In this document: positions 28,099 through 36,872 of the stretch, piece after piece
Layout: every line of letters starts with the position of its first letter
How positions within the stretch are numbered: the first letter of the stretch is position 1
Assembly (NCBI GenBank): GCA_904420065.1
Contig: CAJFTU010000006.1
Coordinates: 1 to 64,000 of the forward strand
DNA: 64,000 nucleotides
Source: an uncultured Emergencia sp.
GTDB lineage: Bacteria > Bacillota > Clostridia > Peptostreptococcales > Anaerovoracaceae
Reading direction: 5' to 3'
Position numbers and translations under genes: made by a program
The notes under the pieces: model-generated
What the model was told of the DNA's origin: nothing
Seen by the model: only the letters and a program-made list of their open reading frames with translations
Database searches by the model: none

Positions 28099-29761
28099 CT
28101 TCTTCCGGTTCGTTTAAGTTAATGTATCTGTCTTTATAATCCTGCAACACTTTATACGCGCAAATTAGGGCGATAGTTCCGTCGATTCGCTGCGTTGGAT
28201 CCTCTGTTTTTACGGGTTGAATGTTGCCATTGACGTCGGTTTTCACCGCAGTATTGATCAGGCACCACTTGTCTATGGGGTTGTTGTTATAGACGATGTT
28301 CTTTTCTCGAAATTCTGCTTTCAGATCCTTCATTGGCGTAGACAAGGTTTTCACCCCCTGCCGAATTGGGATCATGCTGCTTTCTCCGAATTCTGTTTTG
28401 AACTCCCGTAGCAGCGTATCATCAATGTGCCACGGGTCGTACCCGATGTACAGGATATATAAATCCTCTTCATCGCGAAGTTCCTTAAACCATTCTAAAA
28501 AAATGCGTTTGTCACATTTCTGTCCTGGACAGGTTCGCATATATCCCTGATTTATCCACAATGAATATGGCACCCGGTCACGTTCCTGACGGTTTCCCAT
28601 TTTTTCGGCCTGCTGCAGCACGCTTTCTGGGATCCAATACATGGATTTCACGTAAATATGCGGATCATCTGGCCGCATACAAACCACCTTGGCGGCATTC
28701 AAGTCGATGCTGTCCGCCGCATCGAATCCACCTATTGCGTAATCGAATCTGATATCGAATTTCTCCTCATTATTCAGTTCTTCATAGCGTAACCACGCCG
28801 CTTCATTCGTCTGCGGGATATTGAAATCTTTCACAATGACCGTCGGTTTAAACGGCGGATCATCTTTGGCCTTTTGTACCATCTCTTCCAGAAACGACTC
28901 TTTTTTGATCGTTCCCAGTCCCGGGTTGGCTTTGATCCAGTTTTTCCGATCCCACATCTCATTTACGTCGTCCAATTCGTAAATGAACGGCAAGAATCGC
29001 TTATTCTTCACTTCCCCGGTCAAAACTTTGTAGGCGTATTCATACTGCGCATCAAAAATCCCATGCCGCACGAATCCATTTGTCGTAATACAAAAAAGGA
29101 GCGGTTGTTTTCTCGCTCCCATTGATTGTTTCATCAGGTCATAGATATCTCTGTTAGTAATTGCCGCCAGTTCGTCAATGATAACTCCGTGTGCGTCTAA
29201 AGAGTCCAGGCTTTTTACGTTACTTGCCATCGCTTTTATGGTCCCCATGTTGTAATGGCAGTAAAGATCTGATGCTCTCTTTCGTAGATGCTGACTGATC
29301 TCTTTCGATTGGACGCGCATATTATTTGCTGCCGTGAAACCCTTCATCGCCTGTTCATATTTTGTGGCGATATTATAGATTTCTGGCGCGCCTTCTCCGT
29401 CGTTCATCAATAGATCCAGCTCGACGGCGGCGCATTCCGTTGTTTTTCCGTTTTTCCGGCCTTCTACGATCATGACTTCGTTGTACTGCCGGAGGTCGTT
29501 ATCATCGACGAAACCGAATATGGTTTGCAGTCTTGCCTTTTGGAATAGTTCCAGTCTCAACGGTGCCCCGACGTCTCCTGCCGGGACCTTACAGAATCGT
29601 TCGATAAACTCAATGTGCCGGCTGGCCAGCTCCGCGTCAAAATGATATTCGCCCGGGCAGGCATAATCCTCAAGAATCCTGTCTGCGATCCTCTTCATCT
29701 TTTCGCATGACCGGATTTCCCCGTCGGCAACTGCGGTAAAATATTGTTCCATCTCGATCAT
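28091..29761 (-). CDS. Phage terminase large subunit
   Basis: Motifs MIVEGRKNGKTTECAAVELDLLM, GVIIDELAAI, FDAADSIDLNAAKVV. Confidence 0.92.
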   Translation of the reverse strand: MIEMEQYFTAVADGEIRSCEKMKRIADRILEDYACPGEYHFDAELASRHIEFIERFCKVPAGDVGAPLRLELFQKARLQTIFGFVDDNDLRQYNEVMIVEGRKNGKTTECAAVELDLLMNDGEGAPEIYNIATKYEQAMKGFTAANNMRVQSKEISQHLRKRASDLYCHYNMGTIKAMASNVKSLDSLDAHGVIIDELAAITNRDIYDLMKQSMGARKQPLLFCITTNGFVRHGIFDAQYEYAYKVLTGEVKNKRFLPFIYELDDVNEMWDRKNWIKANPGLGTIKKESFLEEMVQKAKDDPPFKPTVIVKDFNIPQTNEAAWLRYEELNNEEKFDIRFDYAIGGFDAADSIDLNAAKVVCMRPDDPHIYVKSMYWIPESVLQQAEKMGNRQERDRVPYSLWINQGYMRTCPGQKCDKRIFLEWFKELRDEEDLYILYIGYDPWHIDDTLLREFKTEFGESSMIPIRQGVKTLSTPMKDLKAEFREKNIVYNNNPIDKWCLINTAVKTDVNGNIQPVKTEDPTQRIDGTIALICAYKVLQDYKDRYINLNEPEEGE

Positions 29762-30117
29762 TTTTTTCTACCCATAACGAATGTCATGAATTCGTCGCTG
29801 TACTGGCCCGTTTCTGGCAGTAATTCGATTAGCTGCTTCATTGCCGCGGAGTAATTTTTAAACATGGTATTATAGCTGCGTATCGCTGGATTATCCATTT
29901 TCACTTTAAATCCGTTTCCGTTTACGCCTTCAATCACTGCGCCTTCTTCGGTGATCTTCTCCTGCAGCTCGTTTAAGGTTACGTCCATAAACGCCGCTTT
30001 TTTGCATAGCTTGTCAGCAATTTCCATACGATCTTTGTCCAAATTTTTAAAAAAACGACGCATTTTTCGATACGTCGCCAAAATCAATTCATCTTTTGTT
30101 TTTTCTGGTTTATTTTG
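29758..30117 (-). CDS. Phage terminase small subunit (P27-like)
   Basis: MQNKPEKTKDELILATYRKMRRFFKNL; adjacent to the large subunit. Confidence 0.78.
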   Translation of the reverse strand, partial: QNKPEKTKDELILATYRKMRRFFKNLDKDRMEIADKLCKKAAFMDVTLNELQEKITEEGAVIEGVNGNGFKVKMDNPAIRSYNTMFKNYSAAMKQLIELLPETGQYSDEFMTFVMGRKK

Positions 30118-30234
30118 CATAGTTATAAATATGTACCCCCTCCCCCTGCGCACGTCATCGGTGATAAATGTGGTCCGGCATGCGGTGTAGGATAGTCGAC
30201 GCCAATTTGTATAATAGGGGGGATTAATGAATAT

Positions 30235-30549
30235 TTATTCACTCTTTGGTATCGGCTGCCCCTCTTCATCGAATATACACGACGTCCGTTTATCGTTTAT
30301 GAAGTGTCCTTCTTCCCGGTCGTGGCATGCCTTGCACTCGAACCGAAAGTTTTCCTCGTTGAGACTTATTTCCGGATCAATGATGTTTTCTTCCGTGAGG
30401 TTCTTGATATGGTGCACGATGTAGCCCGGTCTTTTGCGGCATACTTCGCACATACCCCCATCGATCATGATGCGTCGGTCAATATATGCACTCCTCGCCG
30501 CCTTCCATTTTGCAGAGTGATAGAATTTTTTTGCAAACTGTTTCGCCAT
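30235..30549 (-). CDS. HNH endonuclease
   Basis: CEVCRKRPGYIVHHIKNLTEENIIDPEISLNEENFRFECKACHDREEGH. Confidence 0.88.
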   Translation of the reverse strand: MAKQFAKKFYHSAKWKAARSAYIDRRIMIDGGMCEVCRKRPGYIVHHIKNLTEENIIDPEISLNEENFRFECKACHDREEGHFINDKRTSCIFDEEGQPIPKSE

Positions 30550-30655
30550 GTGTTTTTATGGGGCGCCGCATGCACAGCGCCCAGAGTATAGAGGAATGTG
30601 GACGGCAACAAACATCTTGTACAGGAGAGTACCTCCCATCTTTTTTTACATTTTT

Positions 30656-31117
30656 TCATTCGTCCACACTATCATTATACGCTCTCTTTTTGTCGCATTT
30701 AGTCTCCTCTTTCAGCTCGTTGCGGATTTCCCGAAGTGCCCAGCCGTGCAGTTTATATATGTGCTTGATCGAATAATGCATGGTCACAGCGATCTCTTCC
30801 CAAGTAGCGCCCTTTATGTATCGCATGTGTAATAGTTTTCTGTATCGGTTGTTTTCCATTCCGGCGATAAGTCTACTGACCCTGTGCATTGCTTCCAGGG
30901 CTTCTGTTCTTTTTCCCATGATGTCTATTCGAATGTCCGCGGCTTTTGCGGCCAGTTCGGCCATTCGATCTTTTTTCCCCGATGTTTGTACGCGATCACC
31001 TTCTGTACTTACCGTGATTCCCATCGCCATGTTCTCCAGTTCTTCCGCTTCGGTCTCCAGATTCTCTATATCCGTTACTGCCCTCCGGTACTGGCTCAGA
31101 AATTCTTTCGGTTCCAC
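30656..31117 (-). CDS. ArpU/RinA-like phage late-gene transcriptional regulator
   Basis: C-terminal sigma-4-like HTH LLHMRYIKGATWEEIAVTMHYSIKHIYKLHGWALREI. Confidence 0.75.
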   Translation of the reverse strand: MEPKEFLSQYRRAVTDIENLETEAEELENMAMGITVSTEGDRVQTSGKKDRMAELAAKAADIRIDIMGKRTEALEAMHRVSRLIAGMENNRYRKLLHMRYIKGATWEEIAVTMHYSIKHIYKLHGWALREIRNELKEETKCDKKRAYNDSVDE

Positions 31118-31148
31118 TTCTTCCTCCTTTCGCGTATGCTAATTACGC

Positions 31149-31988
31149 CTATATCCATAGACTTTCTTGCTCCTCCTCATATGTCGTTTTATAGTATTCG
31201 CTGCCGCTTATCTTTCGTCCCGGCCAGCGTTTTATCTTCCGCGGTTCATCTATTGCCACCATGATGTATTCCAGATGTTCCAGTCCGGTTACTGGGTGCT
31301 CATACCGCCTGCAGTGGTCTTGATCAATATAATAGCCTTTGATCGGTTCCGGATCTTCCCATAGTTTCGATTCATCGACATACCGCTTTGTGACGATCGG
31401 AGTAATTAGATTTGCGCTACGAGAATAACGTTTTTTCTGTACGCTGCCTTCTTCCCGAATCGTTTTCGTCGTTTCTTTGATCAGATACGCGGCCAGATCA
31501 GCATAGTTTCCCGTGTTGTCCAGTACCGAATATTTAACAAATCCTTTTTTCCAAGTTTCCTCAATTAACGCAATGTCACAATCGCCAATAACGATATGAT
31601 GATGAATTCTGGTGTGCTTATATTCTGTTACGGCTATGTACTTCAGATCTTTTCCGTTTTTTTTCAACTTCCGCCGCAGAGCCTTTAAAAAATTTTCGCG
31701 GTCTTTTTTCGCCTGCATCTGATCCGGTGCATCTTTGTATGTCAGCACGATATGTAAATCTCCACCGGCAAAATTTGCGTTCAATAATCGCATTAATTTT
31801 TTTGCGGCGATGCGATCGTTATTCTTTTGCACTTTTTCTGGTGTGATGTTTATTTTAGGTGAACGCTTCGACCGATGGTTTCCTGATGTGATTTTTATCG
31901 TCCGATCTATAGTTCTTCCTGCTATACACGTTTCCTGAATAACCTTCATCTTTTGTCCCTGATAATAATACTCTAAGCGAGAAGGCAA
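31149..31988 (-). CDS. HUH-superfamily replication protein-like (REP ORF2/G2P type)
   Basis: HHHIVI (HUH) motif and downstream NYADLAAYLIKE Y-x-x-K motif; basic N-terminus. Confidence 0.7.
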   Translation of the reverse strand: MPSRLEYYYQGQKMKVIQETCIAGRTIDRTIKITSGNHRSKRSPKINITPEKVQKNNDRIAAKKLMRLLNANFAGGDLHIVLTYKDAPDQMQAKKDRENFLKALRRKLKKNGKDLKYIAVTEYKHTRIHHHIVIGDCDIALIEETWKKGFVKYSVLDNTGNYADLAAYLIKETTKTIREEGSVQKKRYSRSANLITPIVTKRYVDESKLWEDPEPIKGYYIDQDHCRRYEHPVTGLEHLEYIMVAIDEPRKIKRWPGRKISGSEYYKTTYEEEQESLWI

Positions 31989-32065
31989 GGGAGACTTTCA
32001 CTCCCTTTGTGCCTATGGCTATGCCTGGGACTTGTCCCAGGCAGATTACTTCCTATATATAATGT

Positions 32066-32272
32066 TTAAATTTCTTCTAACGCACCCCTCAGCGTTTTCG
32101 CCTCGCCATTGGTTAACGTGATTCCTTTGCTGCATTTCAAATGATCACTGCTCCATGCACGCAAATCCAGCTTTTCCTCGCCGTTGTTCCATTTCACTCG
32201 ATTCAGTTCCAGGTACCACTCTCCTCTTTGGCTGATTGTTGCGATATGTTCCGTTATTTTGTATTCAATCAT
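32066..32272 (-). CDS. Small phage protein, unknown
   Basis: ORF in early operon. Confidence 0.55.
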   Translation of the reverse strand: MIEYKITEHIATISQRGEWYLELNRVKWNNGEEKLDLRAWSSDHLKCSKGITLTNGEAKTLRGALEEI

Positions 32273-32304
32273 CTCTCTACCTCTTTCTCATTCTTTTCTT
32301 TTGT

Positions 32305-32574
32305 TTAATGCTCTAATCGCATAATTTCTTTGACTCGTTCGTCAAGCACGATCACGCGCATTCCGTTTCCAAGGCGTGTTTCGATATTTTGTTCCATTTT
32401 TTGCATATCTTCTTTTCGGAGAATTTGTGCCATTATAATGATTAAAACCCCGTTGCCTTCTAACCCTCGAACCTCTTTTACGGGGATTTCTGTGCCGTCC
32501 GTACACCGAAAAAATATTTCTCCTTTCATCGCTACGCCTCTTCCAACCAATACCTTTTTCGACACGGATAGCAC
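32305..32574 (-). CDS. Small phage protein, unknown
   Basis: ORF in early operon; TRLGNGMRVIVLDERVKEIMRLEH. Confidence 0.5.
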   Translation of the reverse strand: MLSVSKKVLVGRGVAMKGEIFFRCTDGTEIPVKEVRGLEGNGVLIIIMAQILRKEDMQKMEQNIETRLGNGMRVIVLDERVKEIMRLEH

Positions 32575-32906
32575 GTTTTATCTTCCTCAAAACACTTTAT
32601 ATCAGAATCCAACTCACATGGATTGATCGCTAAAACGCCGTCTTTTAAGGCTGCTTTCGGATACAGCTTTAAAAATTCACTCTGTCTTGTCTTTATAGGG
32701 TGTTTCTTTGACCAATTCTCAATGATCTCAACGGCCTTTTCCGGATAGTATCTTTCAAGTATTGAGCAGGCTAAACCTTTCTCGTTTTTTTCATATGATA
32801 AAGGGCATTTATAACATTTAATAGTGCACTCTTTTGTCATTCTTTGTTTTTCCTTAAAAAATGTAACCGCGTCCATAGCACCCTCCTTATTCCCAATTAA
32901 AATCAT
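32532..32906 (-). CDS. Cys-containing small phage protein
   Basis: CTIKCYKCPLSYEKNEKGLACSILERYYPEKAVEIIENW. Confidence 0.6.
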   Translation of the reverse strand: MILIGNKEGAMDAVTFFKEKQRMTKECTIKCYKCPLSYEKNEKGLACSILERYYPEKAVEIIENWSKKHPIKTRQSEFLKLYPKAALKDGVLAINPCELDSDIKCFEEDKTCYPCRKRYWLEEA

Positions 32907-33420
32907 CGAATTCTAAAACTTGATAATCACTATTTATTGCACATTCTACATCTCCAAACATTCCCTCATCAAAACAGTAAACGGTTTTTTCCTTGTAGGT
33001 TCTCCAAAATATTATTTGATTATATAATACTCCACTATTCCATGTTCTCCCTGCATCATGTAAAAAATCACAGAAGATTTTAGCTTTTTCTTCGGTATTA
33101 CAGTGCATTACATAATTTTCTTGATAATCCTCTAAGCGGAATTTTGGCTTTTCCTGTTTCTCCAGATTCCCAATCTCCGCTGCACAGGCAGCATATCCGG
33201 CTATGTCCACAAAGTTGTCGTCATGGTTGCTGTTTTTCGCTCTGGCCGTTTTCAGTAGAATCATCATTACTGCTACGTCTTGCGGTCCGATCTTTGCGCC
33301 GGTGTAGGTGGACCACAGATCAGCGATCAGTTTAAAATTGTCCTCCGGCTTGCCGTATGTATGTTGTCTATCATTGCATACCGCATCAATCGCGGCCATT
33401 AAACAATCCTTTCTCGTCAT
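32887..33420 (-). CDS. DUF6378 (MazG-like) domain protein
   Basis: VCNDRQHTYGKPEDNFKLIADLWSTYTG...DVAVMMILLKTAR...DNFVDIAGYAACAAEI. Confidence 0.8.
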   Translation of the reverse strand: MTRKDCLMAAIDAVCNDRQHTYGKPEDNFKLIADLWSTYTGAKIGPQDVAVMMILLKTARAKNSNHDDNFVDIAGYAACAAEIGNLEKQEKPKFRLEDYQENYVMHCNTEEKAKIFCDFLHDAGRTWNSGVLYNQIIFWRTYKEKTVYCFDEGMFGDVECAINSDYQVLEFDDFNWE

Positions 33421-33803
33421 TTTTTCCTCCCAGAATCTTCTTTTTCAGTTATCTCTGCTTCTCTTTTCCAAAACGCATACATTTCTCCAGTAATTCCGTC
33501 TTTGACCAGTAATGGTACTTCTTCTTTTGTCGTAATAGTTAGCTTTGCTTCTAACATAATCGCTCTTACCATCGTCAGGATCGTATTGATTTCTCGTTCT
33601 CTTTCTGTCATTCCCTCGTCTCCTATCCATTTTTTCAGCTCGTCCATGCACTCCGGGCATAAATTAAACCATTTTGAAGGAAAATATGAGTCATCGTCAT
33701 ACCGTTTAGCGTAAAAGATTCCGTTCGGTTCGACTATACCGTCAAGCTCATTCCTGTATTTTTCATATAATTTTCCGCATCTATAACATTTTCTTGCGTC
33801 CAT
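33417..33803 (-). CDS. Phage zinc-ribbon-like protein
   Basis: MDARKCYRCGKLYEKY...FNLCPECMDELKKWI. Confidence 0.65.
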   Translation of the reverse strand: MDARKCYRCGKLYEKYRNELDGIVEPNGIFYAKRYDDDSYFPSKWFNLCPECMDELKKWIGDEGMTEREREINTILTMVRAIMLEAKLTITTKEEVPLLVKDGITGEMYAFWKREAEITEKEDSGRKK

Positions 33804-34387
33804 TATTCTCCTCCCAGCTCAAACAATGCTTTCACCTTTTCGATCTCTTTCCGGTACTGTACACCGTACTCATTATTGCCATGTCTCTTTTCTACTGCTT
33901 CTGCAAATTCTTTTAGACTTCCATGAAAACAGCCGCACCGGATTTGAACGCTCATGCCTTTATCGGTCTTTCCGTAATAGAAATGCGTCTGATCTTTTCT
34001 GCTACCAATATTTTGCGTGATATATCTTGATGGATTTTTAATATATCCATGACAGCTATTGCAACTAATACAGTAATTACAGCCAATACAGTAATTACAG
34101 CCAATACAGTCATTACAGTTATTACAGTTATTACAGTAATGACAGTCATTACAGTTATTACAGTTATTACAGTCATTACAGTTATTACAGTTATTACAGT
34201 TATTACAGTTACTACAACCATTGCAATTATTACAGTTGATACAGTTACTACAGTTGGTTAATGACTTTCTGTATTTTTCTGCCTCGTCTTCTGTGTGCAA
34301 ACATGCATCCCATTTGTTGTTATTTTCATCAACCCACCATAAACCTTCTCTTTTCATTTTTCTTCCTCCCTGTAATTTAATGGACAA
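33803..34387 (-). CDS. Protein with 23 consecutive x-x-Cys triplets (NCxNCNxC repeats)
   Basis: TNCSNCINCNNCNGCSNCNNCNNCNNCNDC...CISCNSC; flanked by conserved-looking N- and C-terminal domains. Confidence 0.8.
   Translation of the reverse strand: MSIKLQGGRKMKREGLWWVDENNNKWDACLHTEDEAEKYRKSLTNCSNCINCNNCNGCSNCNNCNNCNNCNDCNNCNNCNDCHYCNNCNNCNDCIGCNYCIGCNYCISCNSCHGYIKNPSRYITQNIGSRKDQTHFYYGKTDKGMSVQIRCGCFHGSLKEFAEAVEKRHGNNEYGVQYRKEIEKVKALFELGGE
34050..34260. repeat. Degenerate 9-bp-period tandem repeat (ATTACAGTT-like) encoding the Cys triplets
   Basis: Direct reading of tandem attacagtt/attacagtc units. Confidence 0.85.
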
Positions 34388-34542
34388 TCGACGTAAAAAT
34401 TGTCTGTTGGTTTTCCCTCTTCTTTTGCTCCTTTCCCACAGTTATGTTTTTTCCAGTTGTAATACGGGCAATCTCCGCAACAGCCTATTTCTATTTCTAT
34501 GATTCTTTTCACTTTTCTTCTCCTTTCATGAAGCATAACCAA
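34354..34542 (-). CDS. Small Cys-rich phage protein
   Basis: IEIGCCGDCPYYNWKKHNCGKGA...DCPL. Confidence 0.6.
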   Translation of the reverse strand: MVMLHERRRKVKRIIEIEIGCCGDCPYYNWKKHNCGKGAKEEGKPTDNFYVDCPLNYREEEK

Positions 34543-35012
34543 TGTGTTTTATTATTCTTTGCTATGCGGCGATTACCAAATAGAGGGTCTTGATTAAATA
34601 GTGGAAGGATTTCTGATAATGGGATCTGAACCTCTGACCATTTAAAAATCAGTACTCCGTTCGGTTTTAACACCCTCATACATTCATCAAATCCAGACGA
34701 TAGCATTGTCCTCCAGTCCCCTTTCAGTTTTCCGTATTTTATAAACATAATAGAGCTTTCCCCTACGCGTTCAAGATGCGGAGGATCAAATACGGCTAAA
34801 TAAAAAGTGTTGTCTGGAAATGGTAGATTAGTAAAGTCACAAACCGTATCAGGAGATATCTCTATGTATCTGTTTGGGTAATACTCGGTTTTGGTTATAG
34901 TTCTATTATCGCAAAACTCCGTTGCCGAGTTATTTTTGTCGAACCAAAACATTTTTGATCCACAGCATACATCGACTATTTTCTTTTCATTCTCCATCAC
35001 TTTCTCCCTCAT
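34509..35012 (-). CDS. Class I SAM-dependent (DNA) methyltransferase-like protein
   Basis: VDVCCGSKMFWF motif I-like; AVFDPPHLERVGE; VLKPNGVLIFKW. Confidence 0.75.
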   Translation of the reverse strand: MREKVMENEKKIVDVCCGSKMFWFDKNNSATEFCDNRTITKTEYYPNRYIEISPDTVCDFTNLPFPDNTFYLAVFDPPHLERVGESSIMFIKYGKLKGDWRTMLSSGFDECMRVLKPNGVLIFKWSEVQIPLSEILPLFNQDPLFGNRRIAKNNKTHWLCFMKGEEK

Positions 35013-35181
35013 AATGCTCTGATAACTCTTTCCATGTCTTTACTCGAATATAATCACCGTTAATAGAATCGTACCAACAGCCTCCTGCATAGTGCCCGAT
35101 AGATCTTTCTCCGTCTTTTGTGATTACCTCTACACCTTCATTAAATTTCGGAAATCTCTCGCTGTAGGGTATCCAACTCAT
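34987..35181 (-). CDS. DUF551-like protein
   Basis: MSWIPYSERFPKFNEGVEVITKDG. Confidence 0.6.
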   Translation of the reverse strand: MSWIPYSERFPKFNEGVEVITKDGERSIGHYAGGCWYDSINGDYIRVKTWKELSEHYEGESDGE

Positions 35182-35366
35182 TTTTCTTCTCCTTCAGATT
35201 TATCCGGACACTCTTTGATTTCTCGAACCCATTTTCCACGATATGGACTGTGGTAGCAACCCAAGAAAATAAACCCACCATTTGCTGTTACAGCTTTTGC
35301 ATATTCGCACGGGGTACACCTGCCTTCTGACAGTTTGCTTAAAAATGCATCAATTTCATTTCTCAT
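35178..35366 (-). CDS. Small phage protein
   Basis: EGRCTPCEYAKAVTANGGFIFLGCYHSPYRGKWVREIKECP. Confidence 0.55.
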   Translation of the reverse strand: MRNEIDAFLSKLSEGRCTPCEYAKAVTANGGFIFLGCYHSPYRGKWVREIKECPDKSEGEEK

Positions 35367-35670
35367 TTTTCATTCCTTTCCACGGTTCCGGTAGCGGCTG
35401 CCATGCAAGAACTTCAAAACCTAAATCTTCATTGTAACAAAACCATTTTCCGTCTACTGTATAATCGAAGTAGACAAATCTTTCTCCATCTTCATCTTTT
35501 ACTGTTACTTGAGCAAGGTCTGATGTTGTGTTATACTTTACATCTATTTCAGCTAATGTTACTGGATCAAAAATGGGTTCAGATACCTCATGTTCTTCCG
35601 GCATTCTCTCGCTGCATGGTATCCAACTCATTTTTCTTCTCCTCCCCACGGCTCCGGTAACGGCTGCCAC
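35356..35670 (-). CDS. DUF551-like protein
   Basis: MSWIPCSERMPEEHE...VLAWQPLPEPW. Confidence 0.7.
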   Translation of the reverse strand: MAAVTGAVGRRRKMSWIPCSERMPEEHEVSEPIFDPVTLAEIDVKYNTTSDLAQVTVKDEDGERFVYFDYTVDGKWFCYNEDLGFEVLAWQPLPEPWKGMKNEK

Positions 35671-36020
35671 GCAGTAACGTTATAATCATTTGGGTTCGCA
35701 ATTCCTAATATGTGCCACTCTCTTATAGCGTTAATAGATCCCATATAAACTAATGATTCTTTGTCGTTTGGCATTTTTGCAGTTATAATCACTGTGTCAT
35801 ATGGGCCAGGTAACTTCTTGTTGCAAGGTATCCACTTGCCGACTTTTGGCTGACGTTTTATTATTTCAAACACTTCATTTATCGCAAACCATCGCGGGCT
35901 TAATATTTCCGAGTTGAATAACAGGTACTTTATTTCTTCGATCAGCTTCTTTTCATCAATCATTTCTTCCCTCCTGTTTCGCCTATCCACCATTTCATTA
36001 CGTCTTCTGGGGTCTCCCAT
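35628..36020 (-). CDS. DUF551-like protein
   Basis: GKWIPCNKKLPGPYDTVIITAKMPN...VTAWQPLPEPW. Confidence 0.7.
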   Translation of the reverse strand: MGDPRRRNEMVDRRNRREEMIDEKKLIEEIKYLLFNSEILSPRWFAINEVFEIIKRQPKVGKWIPCNKKLPGPYDTVIITAKMPNDKESLVYMGSINAIREWHILGIANPNDYNVTAWQPLPEPWGGEEK

Positions 36021-36038
36021 GTCGATTTAACATAGTCT

Positions 36039-36872
36039 TTATCCCTTGTATTTACTGAAATTCGTCCTTCGCTCTATCTCCATTATTGATTCGAAAATCG
36101 GATAAAATTGCTGTGGTACAACGGCATTACCTAAACATCTAATTCTGTCCAACCGGTGGGGAATCCCATCAGTTTTTCGTAAAAACGCGGATTTAGTCGC
36201 CCACGTTTTCCCGTCAGTACCATCAAATAATTCGGTAACTGTCCTAAATGCCCCCGTTCCCCTTTCTGTATTTTTTTCATTGTTTTCGCATAGTCGTTCA
36301 ATCCCCGTGTGTCTCTGGCTGTTGGCGTTGGCCACAATGGCCACTCTGTCCCTTCGATGGCAGGCACCAACGGCACAAGCCGGAAGTACAAACGCCCTTG
36401 CGGCGTAACCTGCGCTTTCCAGATCAGATAACGCTGTGTCGAGACCCATCGAGATGAACCCAGCAACATTTTCTCCAACAACCCAATCTGGTTGCAGTTC
36501 TTTGATAACTCTAAGCATTTCTAGCCAGAGATAACGGTCATCTGTCTGGCCGCCTCGCTTCCCGGCGATGCTAAACGGTTGGCATGGAAAACCTCCGGAA
36601 ATAACGTTAACTGTTTTTCTTCCTGTTCGTTCATGAAATGTCTCCTTTGTCAGCGTTCTTATATCTCCCCACTTTGGCACATTCGGCCAATTTTTAGTCA
36701 ATACTCTTGCCGGATAATCTGCGGATTCACATTGCCCAACTGTTTTAAAACCTGCCCATTCGGCCGCTAAATCCAATCCGCCAATCCCACTAAATAGACT
36801 TAGATGCGTGAATTCCATATTATCCCACCGTAATGTCCATCGCGTCATATATGATTTTCTGTAACGTTCCAT
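36039..36872 (-). CDS. DNA (cytosine-5) methyltransferase
   Basis: LSLFSGIGGLDLAAEWAGF, GGFPCQPFSIAGKRGG, VVGENVAGF, HRRDRVAIVA, CLGNAVVPQQFYPIF. Confidence 0.9.
   Translation of the reverse strand: MERYRKSYMTRWTLRWDNMEFTHLSLFSGIGGLDLAAEWAGFKTVGQCESADYPARVLTKNWPNVPKWGDIRTLTKETFHERTGRKTVNVISGGFPCQPFSIAGKRGGQTDDRYLWLEMLRVIKELQPDWVVGENVAGFISMGLDTALSDLESAGYAARAFVLPACAVGACHRRDRVAIVANANSQRHTGIERLCENNEKNTERGTGAFRTVTELFDGTDGKTWATKSAFLRKTDGIPHRLDRIRCLGNAVVPQQFYPIFESIMEIERRTNFSKYKG
36131..36481 (-). CDS. Overlapping alternative-frame ORF with methyltransferase-associated C-terminal-like sequence
   Basis: LWPTPTARDTRG...LGQLPNYL...GRLNPRFYEKLMGFPTGWTELDV in another minus frame inside the cytosine methyltransferase gene. 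Confidence 0.4.
   Translation of the reverse strand: MLEKMLLGSSRWVSTQRYLIWKAQVTPQGRLYFRLVPLVPAIEGTEWPLWPTPTARDTRGLNDYAKTMKKIQKGERGHLGQLPNYLMVLTGKRGRLNPRFYEKLMGFPTGWTELDV

Noticed and set aside
33952-34261. Val/Ile/Thr-rich ORFs on both strands, and a possible CRISPR-like array
   Set aside because: These are alternative-frame reads of the 9-bp-period repeat encoding the Cys-triplet protein; units are contiguous with no unique spacers, so not CRISPR.
34509-36872. Phage methyltransferases as part of a complete restriction-modification system
   Set aside because: No cognate endonuclease lies beside them; the HsdR-N-like protein is in a separate, oppositely oriented transcription unit, so pairing is only speculative.
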